The translations under genes and the position numbers were made by a program. A DNA stretch of 64,000 nucleotides, taken from contig NZ_CP101466.1 of the NCBI RefSeq assembly GCF_024362385.1, positions 4,493,567 through 4,557,566 of the forward strand. The letters run 5' to 3'. The notes beneath the pieces were generated by a model. That model was not told where the DNA came from and ran no database searches. It saw only the letters and a list, made by a program, of their open reading frames with translations. The first letter of the stretch is position 1, and each line of letters starts with the position of its first letter. Below are positions 9,812-19,522 of the stretch, piece after piece. Origin of the DNA: Arthrobacter sp. DNA4. GTDB taxonomy: Bacteria > Actinomycetota > Actinomycetes > Actinomycetales > Micrococcaceae.

Positions 9812-10977
9812 TGACTGCTGAACCCGTTCTTGCCCGGATCAACGTCATGAAGCCCTGGCTCGGTGAGGAGGAAGCCCGGGCTTTGGCTGAGGTAGTGGCG
9901 TCCGGCTGGGTGGCGCAGGGACCCAAGGTCAAGGAATTTGAGTCGCGCTTCGCCGAATTCCAGGGAGTCCGCCACGCGGTTGCCACGTCCAGCTGCACCA
10001 CGGCCTTGCACCTGGCGTTGGTCGTTGCGGGAATCGGGCCCGGGGACGACGTGGTTGTGCCGTCTCTGTCGTTCATCGCTACCGCGAACGCCGTGACATA
10101 CGTTGGGGCGCGCCCGGTGTTCTGCGATGTGGACGCGGCCACCGGAAACGTGACCGCGGAAACCATCCACGCTGCGCTCACTTTGGACACCCGTGCCGTG
10201 ATCGTGGTTGACCAGGGCGGTGTGCCGCTGGACATCGACCCCATCCGCGAGCTGTGCGACCGGCACGAAATCACCGTGATTGAAGATGCAGCATGTGCCG
10301 TCGGATCCACCTACAAGGGACGGCCGGTGGGTGCGGGCGCGGATGTTGCCGTATGGTCCTTCCACCCGCGCAAGATCCTGACCACCGGTGAAGGCGGCAT
10401 GCTCACCACCAACCGGGCTGACTGGGCGGCCAGGGCCAGGACATTGCGCGAGCATTCAATGAGCGTATCCGCGACGGACCGGCACGGTTCACTGCTCGCC
10501 CCGGCGGAGTCCTACCTCGAGGTCGGGTTCAATTACCGGATGACGGACCTGCAGGCCGCCGTCGGACTGGTCCAGCTGGGCCGGCTGCCGGAAGTGCTGG
10601 CACGGCGGCGGGACATCGCCGCGCAGTATGTTGCCGGCCTCTCGAGGGTGCCGGGCCTGCGGCTGGTGTCGGATCCTCCTTACGGCACCACCAACTTCCA
10701 GTCGTTCTGGGTGGAAGTCCTGCCCAGCTTTGGAACCAGCCGGGACGGGCTCCTGCAAAAGCTGGCGGAAGCAGGGATCTCGGCGCGCAGGGGCATCATG
10801 GCGGCGCACCGCCAGCCCGCCTACCGGTGGCGTGACTCCGGTGGAACCCTGCTCCAGCACACGGAACGGCTCAACGACAGGACTTTGATCCTGCCGGTGT
10901 ACCACGAGCTGGACGACGACGGCCTGGTCAGGATCATCAGTACCATCCGGGCTTCGGCCGCAGGGACGCGCACATGA
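9811..10977 (+). CDS. DegT/DnrJ/EryC1-family sugar aminotransferase (first copy)
   Basis: A PLP-dependent nucleotide-sugar aminotransferase of 388 residues. The lysine that should hold PLP is in the SFHPRKILTTGEGG segment near residue 187. The substrate-side segment FNYRMTDLQAA and the IEDAAC segment are also typical. It is most like the PglE/ArnB/PseC branch, and the PglD/NeuD-like acetyltransferase gene directly after it supports that pairing. ATG 9811 shares its A with the preceding TGA (TGATG); a GTG one codon earlier is an alternative start. A second, only distantly similar aminotransferase lies further on in the same operon. Confidence 0.9.
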   Translation: MTAEPVLARINVMKPWLGEEEARALAEVVASGWVAQGPKVKEFESRFAEFQGVRHAVATSSCTTALHLALVVAGIGPGDDVVVPSLSFIATANAVTYVGARPVFCDVDAATGNVTAETIHAALTLDTRAVIVVDQGGVPLDIDPIRELCDRHEITVIEDAACAVGSTYKGRPVGAGADVAVWSFHPRKILTTGEGGMLTTNRADWAARARTLREHSMSVSATDRHGSLLAPAESYLEVGFNYRMTDLQAAVGLVQLGRLPEVLARRRDIAAQYVAGLSRVPGLRLVSDPPYGTTNFQSFWVEVLPSFGTSRDGLLQKLAEAGISARRGIMAAHRQPAYRWRDSGGTLLQHTERLNDRTLILPVYHELDDDGLVRIISTIRASAAGTRT

Positions 10978-11633
10978 GTGAGCTGATCCTGATAGCTGCC
11001 AGCGGCCTGGCCCGCGAAGTCCTGGCGATGGTGCGCAGCAGCGGCCAGTACGACGTCGTCGGCCTGCTTGATGACGACAAGGAAATGGCGGGCGTGACCG
11101 TGGACGGGGCGCCCGTACTGGGGACCATCGATGACGCTGCCAAGTACACCCACGCGTTCGTGCTGGTGTGCATCGGGTCTGGCAGGGCGCGCGAGTCCGT
11201 GGTGGAGCGCTTGACGTCACTGGGCCTTACAGAGGCCCGCTACGCCACCGCCGTCGACCCTTCGGTCCAGTACCCGGAGGGATGCCGGGTGGGCAGGGGC
11301 AGTATTTTGCTCCGGAACGTTACGCTCACCGCCTCGGTGACGCTGGGTTCGCACGTGGTGGCGATGCCTTCAGTGACGTTTACGCACGACGACGACGTGG
11401 CGGACTTCGCGACGTTCGCTGCGGGTGTGTCGCTGGGCGGCGGTGTCCGGATTGGCCGGGCGGCCTACCTGGGCATGAACGCCAGCGTTCGCGAGCGAAC
11501 ATCGGTGGGGGCTTACGCCACGGTGGGAATGGGGGCGGCAGTTTTGAGCAACGTCCCAGACGGGCAGACGTGGGTTGGGGTGCCGGCCCACGAGATTGAT
11601 GGGGAAAGCTTCCGGATTGGGGGGATGTCATGA
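10974..11633 (+). CDS. NeuD/PglD-family sugar O/N-acetyltransferase
   Basis: A protein of 219 residues. The N-terminal part is a small Rossmann-like unit (ELILIAASGLAREVLAM, then LLDDDKEMAG). The C-terminal half is a left-handed beta-helix with hexapeptide repeats (for example GRGSILLRNVTLTASVTLGS, ending in GMGAAVLSNVPDG). Family members use acetyl-CoA to acetylate amino groups of nucleotide sugars (PglD) or hydroxyls of sialic acids (NeuD). After an aminotransferase, N-acetylation is the more likely role. ATG overlaps the previous TGA (ATGA). Confidence 0.88.
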   Translation: MSELILIAASGLAREVLAMVRSSGQYDVVGLLDDDKEMAGVTVDGAPVLGTIDDAAKYTHAFVLVCIGSGRARESVVERLTSLGLTEARYATAVDPSVQYPEGCRVGRGSILLRNVTLTASVTLGSHVVAMPSVTFTHDDDVADFATFAAGVSLGGGVRIGRAAYLGMNASVRERTSVGAYATVGMGAAVLSNVPDGQTWVGVPAHEIDGESFRIGGMS

Positions 11634-12712
11634 GGATCGTCCGGGCGCGGGAAGCTGCAGATGCAGCAGCTGTCACTGTCGTCATTCCCTGCTACAACTA
11701 CGGAGCTTATCTCCCACAGGTTGTGCAAAGCGTATTGGCGCAGAAGCGTGTTTCACCAAGGGTCATCATTGTCGACGATGCCTCACCCGATGGGTCCGTG
11801 GCGGTGGCCCACGCCCTCGCCAAGGGGGACTCAAGGATCGCAGTGGTGGCCCACGAGAAGAACATTGGCCACATCGCCACTTACAACGATGGTCTCGCGA
11901 GGGTGGAAACGGAATTTGTAACGCTCGTTTCAGCAGACGACATCGTTGCTCCTGGCGCTTTGTCCAGGGCCACCGACCTTATGAGGGCCTATCCCCGAGT
12001 AGGCCTGGTTTATGGCCTGCCATCCGAATTTCGGGGGGACCCCAAGCCCTCCTGGGAGCAAGACGGCGCGCAGCCCAACTACTGGACTGTCTGGCCGGGC
12101 AAAGAGTGGCTCCTGTGGTCCTGTCTGCGGGGGAGGAACTTCATCTTTTCGCCGGAAGTAGTGATGCGAACCTCGGCTATGCGGCAAGTGGGCTTCTACA
12201 ACAAGGATCTTCCGCACTCGGCCGATCTTGAGTACTGGCTCAGAACTGCGGCCGGGTGGGATGTGGGAAGAATCAACGGTCCATCCCAGGCGTACTACCG
12301 AATCCACGAAAAGAACATGCACCTCACCAGCTACAGCACCCTTCAGATCGATCTGGAGCACAGGCTTGCTGCGTTCCGTGTGCTGGCCACAGCGGAGGTG
12401 GCCCCTCAATTGCCGAACGGAGGCAACTTGTTTGAGCTCGCCAGGCGGGGAATCTGCAGGGAAGCTCTCCTGCTGGCCGAGCGGAATCTGGACAGCGGCG
12501 GATCAACTGGTGCATCCCTCGAGCTCTTGGAGGTGGCCAAGGCTGCTTACCCTGGCGCAGCCGGCACCCTCCGCGGCCGTGCACTCAGCCACCGCCTCCG
12601 GCGGGCCGTTAGTGGAGCAGCGCCCACAAACTTCCAGACCTTCATGGAAAGCTACCGGCACCAACTGAACCGCGCACGTTGGGTCGCCTGGCGCAAAGTC
12701 GGAATCTCATGA
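11630..12712 (+). CDS. Family 2 glycosyltransferase
   Basis: A GT-A fold glycosyltransferase of 360 residues. The N-terminal signature VVIPCYNYGAYLPQVVQSVL lies at about 16-35. The nucleotide-binding IVDDASPDGS follows, and the metal-binding acidic region is VSADDI near 100. It probably adds one sugar to the lipid-linked EPS repeat in the cytoplasm. The start overlaps the previous stop (ATGA). Donor and linkage cannot be predicted. Confidence 0.9.
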   Translation: MRIVRAREAADAAAVTVVIPCYNYGAYLPQVVQSVLAQKRVSPRVIIVDDASPDGSVAVAHALAKGDSRIAVVAHEKNIGHIATYNDGLARVETEFVTLVSADDIVAPGALSRATDLMRAYPRVGLVYGLPSEFRGDPKPSWEQDGAQPNYWTVWPGKEWLLWSCLRGRNFIFSPEVVMRTSAMRQVGFYNKDLPHSADLEYWLRTAAGWDVGRINGPSQAYYRIHEKNMHLTSYSTLQIDLEHRLAAFRVLATAEVAPQLPNGGNLFELARRGICREALLLAERNLDSGGSTGASLELLEVAKAAYPGAAGTLRGRALSHRLRRAVSGAAPTNFQTFMESYRHQLNRARWVAWRKVGIS

Positions 12713-14259
12713 CTCGGGAAGAGGCTAAGGCGGCTCCGGTCCAAGCGGTCAAGGCAAAATTGAAGGGAGGGCTTGCCTGGGGCGCAGCCGGGGTGGTGGT
12801 AAGCAGGGCACTGCAATTCCTTACAATGCTTATCCTGGCCCGGATATTGGCCCCCGAGCACTTTGGCGCCCTGGCTGTGGCACAGGTTATCCAGACCATT
12901 GCAGTCAATGTGACCGAACTGGGGGCCACGGCAGCACTGGCACGCGCCGATCGTGATCCGCGTGAAATCGCACCCACAATCCTTACTTTGGGAGTGGCAA
13001 CAAGCGCGGTGATCACGGGATCCGTGATGCTCTTTGCGCCGCCCCTGGCCGCGGTCCTTGGAGATCCTGACGCTTCAGGCGTCATTCAAATCCTCTCAGT
13101 CACCATTCTTCTGTCAGGGTGCTCAGGTGTGCCCGCGGCCTTGGTCTGGCGCGACTACCTTCAGCGACCGAGGGCGTTCGTGGAACTCGCGGGGGCTGTA
13201 TTGACTCTTGCAGTGGCGGTCCCTTTGGCGAAGGACGGTCTAGGAGCCTACGCCCTTGTCTGGTCACGTGTAGCCGGGCAGTTACTGACCACGGCCGGAT
13301 ATTGGATAATTACGCCGGTCCGTTTCCGTCCGGGCTTTGACCGGCGTGCTGCAGGCTATGTCCTCCGGCTCGGGATGCCGTTGGCGCTGGCGAACCTCGT
13401 TGTCTTCGCCACCTTGAATTTGGACTACGTCATCGTGGGTAAGCAGTTGGGTCCTGCCCAGCTGGGTGTCTACCTTCTGGCATTCAGCCTGGCCAACCTG
13501 CCGAGCAGCTTAATTACTGCCATGATCCGCACGGTCGCATTACCTACTTTCGGCCGCTTGCATAAAGCCGGACTTCTCGATCGGGCGGCACCGGATGTCC
13601 TCGGGTTGGCCGCATACCTGGCCATGCCGATATCCGCGCTGCTGGTGGGACTGGCAAGTCCACTTGTACAGGTGCTTTACGGCAGTACCTGGCAAGGTGC
13701 TGCGGCCGCCATGGTCGGACTCGGCATCTTTGGAGCGGGCCGCATCGTATCGGAGATCCTGGCCGATCTGTGTGTCGGGGGTGGCCGCACAACAGGACTG
13801 TTCTGGGTACAGATGCTTTGGCTGGCCTGCCTCTTCCCAGCCCTTCTGCTGGGCGTGTCTCTTGCAGGGGTCAGCGGTGCAGGAGCAGCCCACGCCATCG
13901 TGATCTGGGCAGCAGTCCTCCCTGTCTATTTCTTCCTCGTAGCCCGAATTATCAAAACGTCGGTCAAGCGGATGCTTGTGCCATCCATCATCCCGATTTT
14001 CGCGGCTATCGGGGCCGGTACCCTGGGCTGGCTCGCTTCGCAGTGGACTACCCCGCCGGTCCTCGCGCTTGCCTCCGGCTGCCTCGCCGGCGCTGGGTTG
14101 TACCTGGCTCTGACCGCCAGGGCCGCCAAGCGGACGTACCTGCGACTAAGTCAGTTGAGTACGGCAGGCGCGGAACAGGAAGGCTGGCCTGAAGTCGATG
14201 CGATCACAGCACCGGAGACCACCAACACCTCCCAGACAACCCCGAGGAGCTCGAATTGA
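12709..14259 (+). CDS. Wzx-type polysaccharide flippase
   Basis: A polytopic membrane protein of 516 residues with a run of 12 or more hydrophobic segments from about residue 18 on. It belongs to the PST/MVF group that moves undecaprenyl-linked repeat units across the membrane. The opening segment AWGAAGVVVSRALQFLTMLI and the ARILAPEHFGALAVAQV motif are typical. The ATG overlaps the previous TGA; an upstream TTG at 12679 would extend into the previous gene and is less likely. It would hand its substrate to the Wzy-like polymerase, whose gene in this window is interrupted. Confidence 0.88.
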   Translation: MTREEAKAAPVQAVKAKLKGGLAWGAAGVVVSRALQFLTMLILARILAPEHFGALAVAQVIQTIAVNVTELGATAALARADRDPREIAPTILTLGVATSAVITGSVMLFAPPLAAVLGDPDASGVIQILSVTILLSGCSGVPAALVWRDYLQRPRAFVELAGAVLTLAVAVPLAKDGLGAYALVWSRVAGQLLTTAGYWIITPVRFRPGFDRRAAGYVLRLGMPLALANLVVFATLNLDYVIVGKQLGPAQLGVYLLAFSLANLPSSLITAMIRTVALPTFGRLHKAGLLDRAAPDVLGLAAYLAMPISALLVGLASPLVQVLYGSTWQGAAAAMVGLGIFGAGRIVSEILADLCVGGGRTTGLFWVQMLWLACLFPALLLGVSLAGVSGAGAAHAIVIWAAVLPVYFFLVARIIKTSVKRMLVPSIIPIFAAIGAGTLGWLASQWTTPPVLALASGCLAGAGLYLALTARAAKRTYLRLSQLSTAGAEQEGWPEVDAITAPETTNTSQTTPRSSN

Positions 14260-15389
14260 TCCATTCTGCACAAATCCGTGTGCCTCTGGTTGATCTCCCG
14301 GCACAGCAGGAGGAGATCCGGGAGGAACTAGAACCCCAACTGATGGATATCATGGCGCGGGCTGCGTTCGTCGGCGGAAAAGAGGTGGAGCTGTTCGAGC
14401 AGCAGTACGCTGAGTTTCTCGGCGCGCGGCACTGCATCGGCTCTGCAAATGGCACTGACGCGTTGGAAATGGCGCTCAGCGCGGCTGGTGTTAGACCAGG
14501 CCAGGAAGTGATCCTTCCGGCCAATACTTTCATAGCGACCGCGGAGGCGGTTCTCAGAACCGGTGCGCAGCCCGTGCTGGCTGACGTAGACGAGGAGCAC
14601 CTGCTGCTGGACCCGGAGTCGGTGCGGAAGTTGATAACTGACAAGACAGCTGCCATCATCCCGGTGCACCTCTTCGGGCAGGTAGCCCCGGTTGAGCGGC
14701 TGAAACCAATAGCGGAAGAATGCGGCGCTGTCATCATCGAAGATGCGGCGCAAGCGCAAGGTGCCACCAGGTTCGATAGGGCCGCGGGCACGCTCGGGCA
14801 CTTGGCGGCCACCAGCTTTTATCCGGGCAAGAACCTGGGAGCCGCCGGAGACGCCGGGGCTGTCACCACCGACGACGACGCGGCGGCCCGGCATATACGG
14901 CTACTTGGTGCTCATGGAAGTGAACACAAGTACAAGCACGAGATCATGGGCCGCAATTCCCGCCTGGATACCCTTCAGGCCGCAGTACTCTCCTGCAAGT
15001 TGCGGCGTCTGGCGGCATGGAACGACTTGCGCCGCGAAGCAGCCAGGAACTACCGGCAACTCCTGGCGGACATCGAGGAGCTCCGACTGCCAAAATCAGC
15101 TCCAGGAAACTCGGACGTTTGGCATCTTTACGTCGTCCGGCTGGGGAATCGGGACGCCGTAGCAGATCACCTGCGCCAGGCAGGCGTGGCAACCGCGGTC
15201 CATTATCCGGTTCCGGTTCATCGAACGAACGCCTGGAAACGTGCCGGCCTTCCCTGCCCGGGTCTCCCTGTGGCCGAGGCTGCCGCCCAACAGATTCTCT
15301 CCATCCCGATCTACCCCCACATCACACGGCAGCAGCAACAGCATGTGGCGAAGGCATTGAAGGACGCGATGGCAAGGAGGCCAAAGTGA
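14256..15389 (+). CDS. DegT/DnrJ/EryC1-family sugar aminotransferase (second copy)
   Basis: A PLP-dependent sugar aminotransferase of 377 residues. The opening VPLVDLPAQQ and the GSANGTDALEMAL segment are close in style to WbpE/WlbC and DesV-type enzymes. The PLP lysine is in SFYPGKNLGAAGD, near residue 192. The start is TTG, with GAGGAG shortly upstream, and it overlaps the flippase stop (TTGA). Together with the Gfo/Idh/MocA dehydrogenase it could make a 3-amino sugar of the WbpB/WbpE kind. Two aminotransferases in one operon suggest two amino sugars or a diamino sugar in the polymer. Confidence 0.9.
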   Translation: MIHSAQIRVPLVDLPAQQEEIREELEPQLMDIMARAAFVGGKEVELFEQQYAEFLGARHCIGSANGTDALEMALSAAGVRPGQEVILPANTFIATAEAVLRTGAQPVLADVDEEHLLLDPESVRKLITDKTAAIIPVHLFGQVAPVERLKPIAEECGAVIIEDAAQAQGATRFDRAAGTLGHLAATSFYPGKNLGAAGDAGAVTTDDDAAARHIRLLGAHGSEHKYKHEIMGRNSRLDTLQAAVLSCKLRRLAAWNDLRREAARNYRQLLADIEELRLPKSAPGNSDVWHLYVVRLGNRDAVADHLRQAGVATAVHYPVPVHRTNAWKRAGLPCPGLPVAEAAAQQILSIPIYPHITRQQQQHVAKALKDAMARRPK

Positions 15390-16618
15390 CCAGGGTCAGT
15401 GTGAACGAGGTTATTGCCCGGGCCAAAGCCAGGGGAATTGCAGATACATCGCGCCGCGCAATACGCCGCCTTTACGGCGAATTGGATGCCCGTCTGGGAC
15501 TCCAGCCCCTCAATTTCCCGCTGGATGCAGGGGATGTTTCCAGTTCAACCGGCATGGGCATGCGAGAGCCCCGGTCTTTTAGCGGTCCCATGCATATTGG
15601 TTGGCTCATAACACCGCCCATTCCCGGTGCCGGAGGCCATACGACCTTCTTCCGAATGGTGCGGGGGATGGAAGAGCGGGGCCACCGCTGCACGATTCTG
15701 GTATACAACCGGAACGACGGGGCAATGGAAAGGCACCGGTCCATCATTAGGAAGTACTGGCCCAGCGTGTTGGCGGATGTCCACCCTGTCCCCGGACGAT
15801 TGGATGGCCTTGACGCATGCGTGGCCAGTTCATGGGAGACGGCCCATGTGCTCGCCGCCCGTATCCCCCGCCGCGGAGGCCCTTCACCCCATTACTTCAT
15901 CCAGGATTACGAGCCCTACTTCCATCCTCGCGGTTCGCTTTACTCACTTGCCGAGGACAGCTATCGCTTCGGCTTCAACTTAATGGCCCTTGGACCGATG
16001 GTGGCGGAGGTACTGAAGCGGGAGGTCGGCGTCCAGTCAACCGTCCTGCCCTTTGGAAGTGATGTTGGCACCTATCGGATAACCAACACGGCTGGGCGTT
16101 CCGGCGTCGTATTTTTCGCCAAACCCGAGGCTGAACGCAGGGGCTACGATATGGGCCGTCTGGCGCTGCAGGAATTTCATCGCATGCAGCCAAGGCAGGA
16201 AATCAATGTCTACGGTGCGCGCGCGACTGGTTGGGGTATTCCCGTGCAGCAGCATGGAAGGGTTTCCCCTCAAGAGTTGAACGAACTCTATAACCGGACA
16301 ATTTCCGGGCTGGCGCTGAGCTTTACGAACATTACCCTGGTGGCAGCGGAAATGCTTGCGGCCGGAAACGTCCCCGTACTCAACGATGATTCTTCTGCCC
16401 GCTCGGTTCTGACCAACCCGGAAGCAGTCTGGGCCGCACCCAACCCGACTGATCTGGCCAAGGCATTAAGTGACGTTGTGGCAGCCGCCGGAACAGCCGA
16501 ACGCTCGGCCAGGGCCGCAAGGGCCGCCGCTCACCGCGAATACACCTGGGCTGAAACCCAGGCCAGCTTTGCCCAAGCCATAACCGGCCGCAAGTTCAGC
16601 CCGTCGCGCTCCCGCTAA
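15386..16618 (+). CDS. GT4-like glycosyltransferase, WsaF-like
   Basis: A protein of 410 residues. The segments IGWLITPPIPGAGGHTTFFR (about 72-91) and YFIQDYEPYFHPRGS (about 170) resemble the WsaF group of rhamnosyltransferases. A GT-B C-terminal domain follows (VVFFAKPEAERRG, then VAAEMLAAGNVPVLND). The GTG start overlaps the preceding stop (GTGA). The reading frame stays open further upstream but only as a shadow of the aminotransferase gene. The donor is not known; rhamnose is a guess from the WsaF likeness. Confidence 0.83.
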   Translation: MTRVSVNEVIARAKARGIADTSRRAIRRLYGELDARLGLQPLNFPLDAGDVSSSTGMGMREPRSFSGPMHIGWLITPPIPGAGGHTTFFRMVRGMEERGHRCTILVYNRNDGAMERHRSIIRKYWPSVLADVHPVPGRLDGLDACVASSWETAHVLAARIPRRGGPSPHYFIQDYEPYFHPRGSLYSLAEDSYRFGFNLMALGPMVAEVLKREVGVQSTVLPFGSDVGTYRITNTAGRSGVVFFAKPEAERRGYDMGRLALQEFHRMQPRQEINVYGARATGWGIPVQQHGRVSPQELNELYNRTISGLALSFTNITLVAAEMLAAGNVPVLNDDSSARSVLTNPEAVWAAPNPTDLAKALSDVVAAAGTAERSARAARAAAHREYTWAETQASFAQAITGRKFSPSRSR

Positions 16619-16667
16619 CGCCGGGTACCGCCATTACACGCAGTCAACATGCCAAAGGAGACTACGG

Positions 16668-17771
16668 ATGCGAATGCCTACAGCCCTTTCGTGGTTTTCG
16701 GCTGCCCTTCTTGTTGATTCGCCAGCGAAGGGTGCCACCACACCATCCAAGCAACTGCCGGATCCGAAGGGACTGCAGTATGTCCCCGCCCTCGATGGCC
16801 TGCGTGCTGTTGCCATTCTGCTCGTCCTCATACATCACGGCCTTCAGCCCCAGACGTTCGCGGGATTCCTCGGTGTGGACATTTTTTTCGCTTTATCCGG
16901 TTTCCTCATCACGACGATATTGCTCACCGAATTGAAACGGAATCACCGGATCCGATTAGGCCTCTTCTATTGGCGCAGGGCGGTCCGACTTTATCCCGCA
17001 CTGCTCATAGCCATCGTAGCAATCCTTCCTTTCGGGTTGCTCGTGAGGGGCAGCAAGCACCTCATCGAAGTCGCCTTGGCCGCCACGTACCTGACGCCCG
17101 TTGCTGGCCAATTCTTCGGTAAAGCCGGCCTCACCTGGCTCCAAACATGGAGCCTTGGAATTGAGGAAATCTTCTACCTCATGTGGCCCTTCGCATTGAT
17201 ACTCCTCTTTTCGCGACGCGTTGCAGGCAAATGGATCGTGGCCCTGACTTTGGGAATTCTCCTGGACGGTGCACAACTCATGATGGGCTGGACCGGACAG
17301 GACGCGAGTTATTTCCTTCGAGCAGGAGGCCTGTTCCTTGGATGCAGCTTTGCTTTGTGGCTGGCTGAGCACACAGATGTCCGTTTCACCCCGTCGTGGG
17401 GTTATTCCGGTGCGCTGGTAATCGCCATTGCCGTGGTTGCCGCCGGATTCCGGCCTTCCCTAAATTCGCTGGCCTACATAGCAGCTGCCGCCGGGACAGT
17501 GGCCATCATTGCTTCCATCGTGGCGGGTGACCGGAGCAGATTTTGCTTGAAGACCGTCCTCTCGGTTCGCCCCGTCGTGTACGTCGGAAAGATCAGTTAC
17601 GAGCTGTACATCTGGCACTATCCGGTAGCGATCCTGATTATGCTCGCCACCGGAACGGACCAACTCATCAACGTCGGTTGGTACGCCATACCGGCAAGTG
17701 CGGTCCTGGCGGTCCTCACCCACCAAGCCCTTGTTAAGCCCGCTGCCAAATGGAAAACGAAATTCTCCTGA
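16668..17771 (+). CDS. Membrane acyltransferase (acyltransferase 3 family)
   Basis: A membrane protein of 367 residues with about ten hydrophobic segments, of the OafA/YrhL group. The opening YVPALDGLRAVAILLVLIHH (near residue 38) has the family arginine and histidines. FLGVDIFFALSGFLIT follows, then WSLGIEEIFYLMWP. Members transfer acetyl or other acyl groups to sugars of surface polysaccharides. AAAGGAG lies before ATG 16668. It ends the first EPS operon or is loosely coupled to it, 49 bp after the preceding gene. It has no C-terminal SGNH hydrolase domain, unlike longer OafA proteins. Confidence 0.88.
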   Translation: MRMPTALSWFSAALLVDSPAKGATTPSKQLPDPKGLQYVPALDGLRAVAILLVLIHHGLQPQTFAGFLGVDIFFALSGFLITTILLTELKRNHRIRLGLFYWRRAVRLYPALLIAIVAILPFGLLVRGSKHLIEVALAATYLTPVAGQFFGKAGLTWLQTWSLGIEEIFYLMWPFALILLFSRRVAGKWIVALTLGILLDGAQLMMGWTGQDASYFLRAGGLFLGCSFALWLAEHTDVRFTPSWGYSGALVIAIAVVAAGFRPSLNSLAYIAAAAGTVAIIASIVAGDRSRFCLKTVLSVRPVVYVGKISYELYIWHYPVAILIMLATGTDQLINVGWYAIPASAVLAVLTHQALVKPAAKWKTKFS

Positions 17772-17833
17772 CGGGGTCGCCTGAAAAACCCGTCGCGGGG
17801 GCCCGCAGTTTCCACACTGTTGTTCCAGCATCT

Positions 17834-17888
17834 CCACAAAGCGCCAACAGGTTCATCCCGGCAGCAAGCAATGCCGCGTTAGTTTTGC
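17834..17888 (+). promoter_or_regulatory. EPS promoter element B (CCACAAA-N39-TAGTTTTGC)
   Basis: CCACAAA at 17834-17840 and TAGTTTTGC at 17880-17888 are 39 bp apart, 60 bp before the BY-kinase start. The 9-mer TAGTTTTGC is identical to that before the sugar transferase gene. The stretch lies in the 177-bp gap after the acyltransferase gene and marks a second EPS promoter. Confidence 0.5.
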
Positions 17889-17948
17889 ACCCAGGCCGAT
17901 GGGTTCACCCGCCTTCAGGCGCTCCGAAAGAGGAAAGGAACGAACATC

Positions 17949-19466
17949 GTGACAGGCAAGCATGAGGTCAACAGCGATGACTCCGGTACCGGAATGGGAG
18001 TCCGTGGCTATGTCCGGGTGGCAAGGCTCTACTGGCGTTCCATTGCGGTGATCACAATTGTGGTCACCGCAGTGGTCACCCTATGGGGCGCCCTCCAGCC
18101 GCGCATATACGCAGCAGAGTCCAGTGCGCTGGTCCTCACCGTCGGTTCTGAGAATGTGAATACACTCCTGACGGGGGATGCGCTGGCAAAGTCCAAGATC
18201 AAGAACTACGAGTCCATAGCTGAATCACGCCTGATCGCAGATCAGGTCATCGCATCGGTGGGGCTGAACACCACCGCAGACGCCCTGCTCCCTACGATTG
18301 CAGTCAACGTCCCCGTTGAAACGGCGGAAATCCGCATTACCGCCACTTCTCCGGATCCGGTCGTGGCCCAGCGGACAGCCGACGCGTGGATCAGCGAATT
18401 GGCCAAGCAAGTCCAATTACTCGAGAGTTCCGTCACTGCCGGTCAGGCACCCTCCCCGGCCCTCCCGGTGGGCTTGGTTCCGCTGGATAAGGCGGCCCGT
18501 CCCGTTGCGCCAATTTCTCCAAACATCCAGCTGGCGCTCCTGTTGGGTGCTGCTGCAGGTCTGCTCCTCGCATACGCCACAGCGCTCCTCCGGCACCACC
18601 TTGACCGCAGGCTGCGGAGTTCCAGCGAAATCGAGCGCCTCTTCGAAGTTCCGGTGATCGGGACGCTCCCCTTTGATCCGGACATCAGCGATACCCTCAA
18701 GGTACTTGGCACGGAGCGCCACGAACTCCAGCGAACAGAAGTACAGAACCGCGCCTTTATCGAGGCTCTTCGGTCACTCAGGACGAACCTGAGGTTCCTC
18801 GACATCGACCACCGTCCCCGCATCATCCTGGTAACAAGCCCAATGACCTCCGAGGGCAAGTCCACCGTTGCTGGGAACCTGGCCGTGACAATGGCCGCTA
18901 CCGGCGAACCGGTCGTCGTCGTGGATGGAGACCTCCGCCGTCCCCGCATTGCCGGAGCCTTCAACCTTGTCCCAGGAGTCGGGGTGACCAATGTCCTTAG
19001 CGGCCAGGCCAAACTGGTGGACGTCATCCAGGCGCCCACCGTCCTGTCGAATCTCTCGATCCTGGGCTCAGGACCATTCCCGCCCAATCCAAGCGAACTG
19101 CTCGGCACCAATGCCATGAAGCAACTGCTTACCACCCTTGCAGCCGGAGCCACCGTGCTCATCGATGCGCCCCCTCTGCTTCCAGTCACGGACGCGGCTG
19201 TCCTGTCACGTGCCGCCGACGGAGTAATCGTGGTGGTCCGGGCCGGACAAACCACGCGGGACGAACTGGAAAGGTCGCTGAAAATACTTCACACGGTCAA
19301 GGCCTCCGTCCTCGGCGTGATATTCAACTGCGTTCCCACTAAGGGCGTGGATGCCTACGCCTACTACGGTTCCTACATGGCAGCCCCGCACACGTCATCC
19401 TCCGGAAGCCCGGACAGCACTGACGTTCATGAAAGCGCCCCCAAGGAAATCCGAAAAGCGTCGTAG
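17949..19466 (+). CDS. Polysaccharide co-polymerase with bacterial tyrosine kinase domain
   Basis: A Wzz/Wzc-like protein of 505 residues that sets chain length and couples polymerisation to phosphorylation. An N-terminal Wzz part has a membrane segment at about 28-48 and a second at about 193-212. The kinase part has Walker A SPMTSEGKST (297-306), Walker A' VVVVDGDLRRP (about 325) and Walker B VLIDAPPLL (about 403). The C-terminus has a small tyrosine cluster, YAYYGSY near 470, as a possible autophosphorylation site. Fusing both parts in one chain is common in actinobacteria. The GTG start follows GAAAGGAACGAAC. It has its own CCACAAA/TAGTT promoter. Confidence 0.92.
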   Translation: MTGKHEVNSDDSGTGMGVRGYVRVARLYWRSIAVITIVVTAVVTLWGALQPRIYAAESSALVLTVGSENVNTLLTGDALAKSKIKNYESIAESRLIADQVIASVGLNTTADALLPTIAVNVPVETAEIRITATSPDPVVAQRTADAWISELAKQVQLLESSVTAGQAPSPALPVGLVPLDKAARPVAPISPNIQLALLLGAAAGLLLAYATALLRHHLDRRLRSSSEIERLFEVPVIGTLPFDPDISDTLKVLGTERHELQRTEVQNRAFIEALRSLRTNLRFLDIDHRPRIILVTSPMTSEGKSTVAGNLAVTMAATGEPVVVVDGDLRRPRIAGAFNLVPGVGVTNVLSGQAKLVDVIQAPTVLSNLSILGSGPFPPNPSELLGTNAMKQLLTTLAAGATVLIDAPPLLPVTDAAVLSRAADGVIVVVRAGQTTRDELERSLKILHTVKASVLGVIFNCVPTKGVDAYAYYGSYMAAPHTSSSGSPDSTDVHESAPKEIRKAS

Positions 19467-19522
19467 CTGCCGGCAACGGAAAAATGCCTGGAGTGGCTTG
19501 CATGGGATACAGGAGAATGAAA

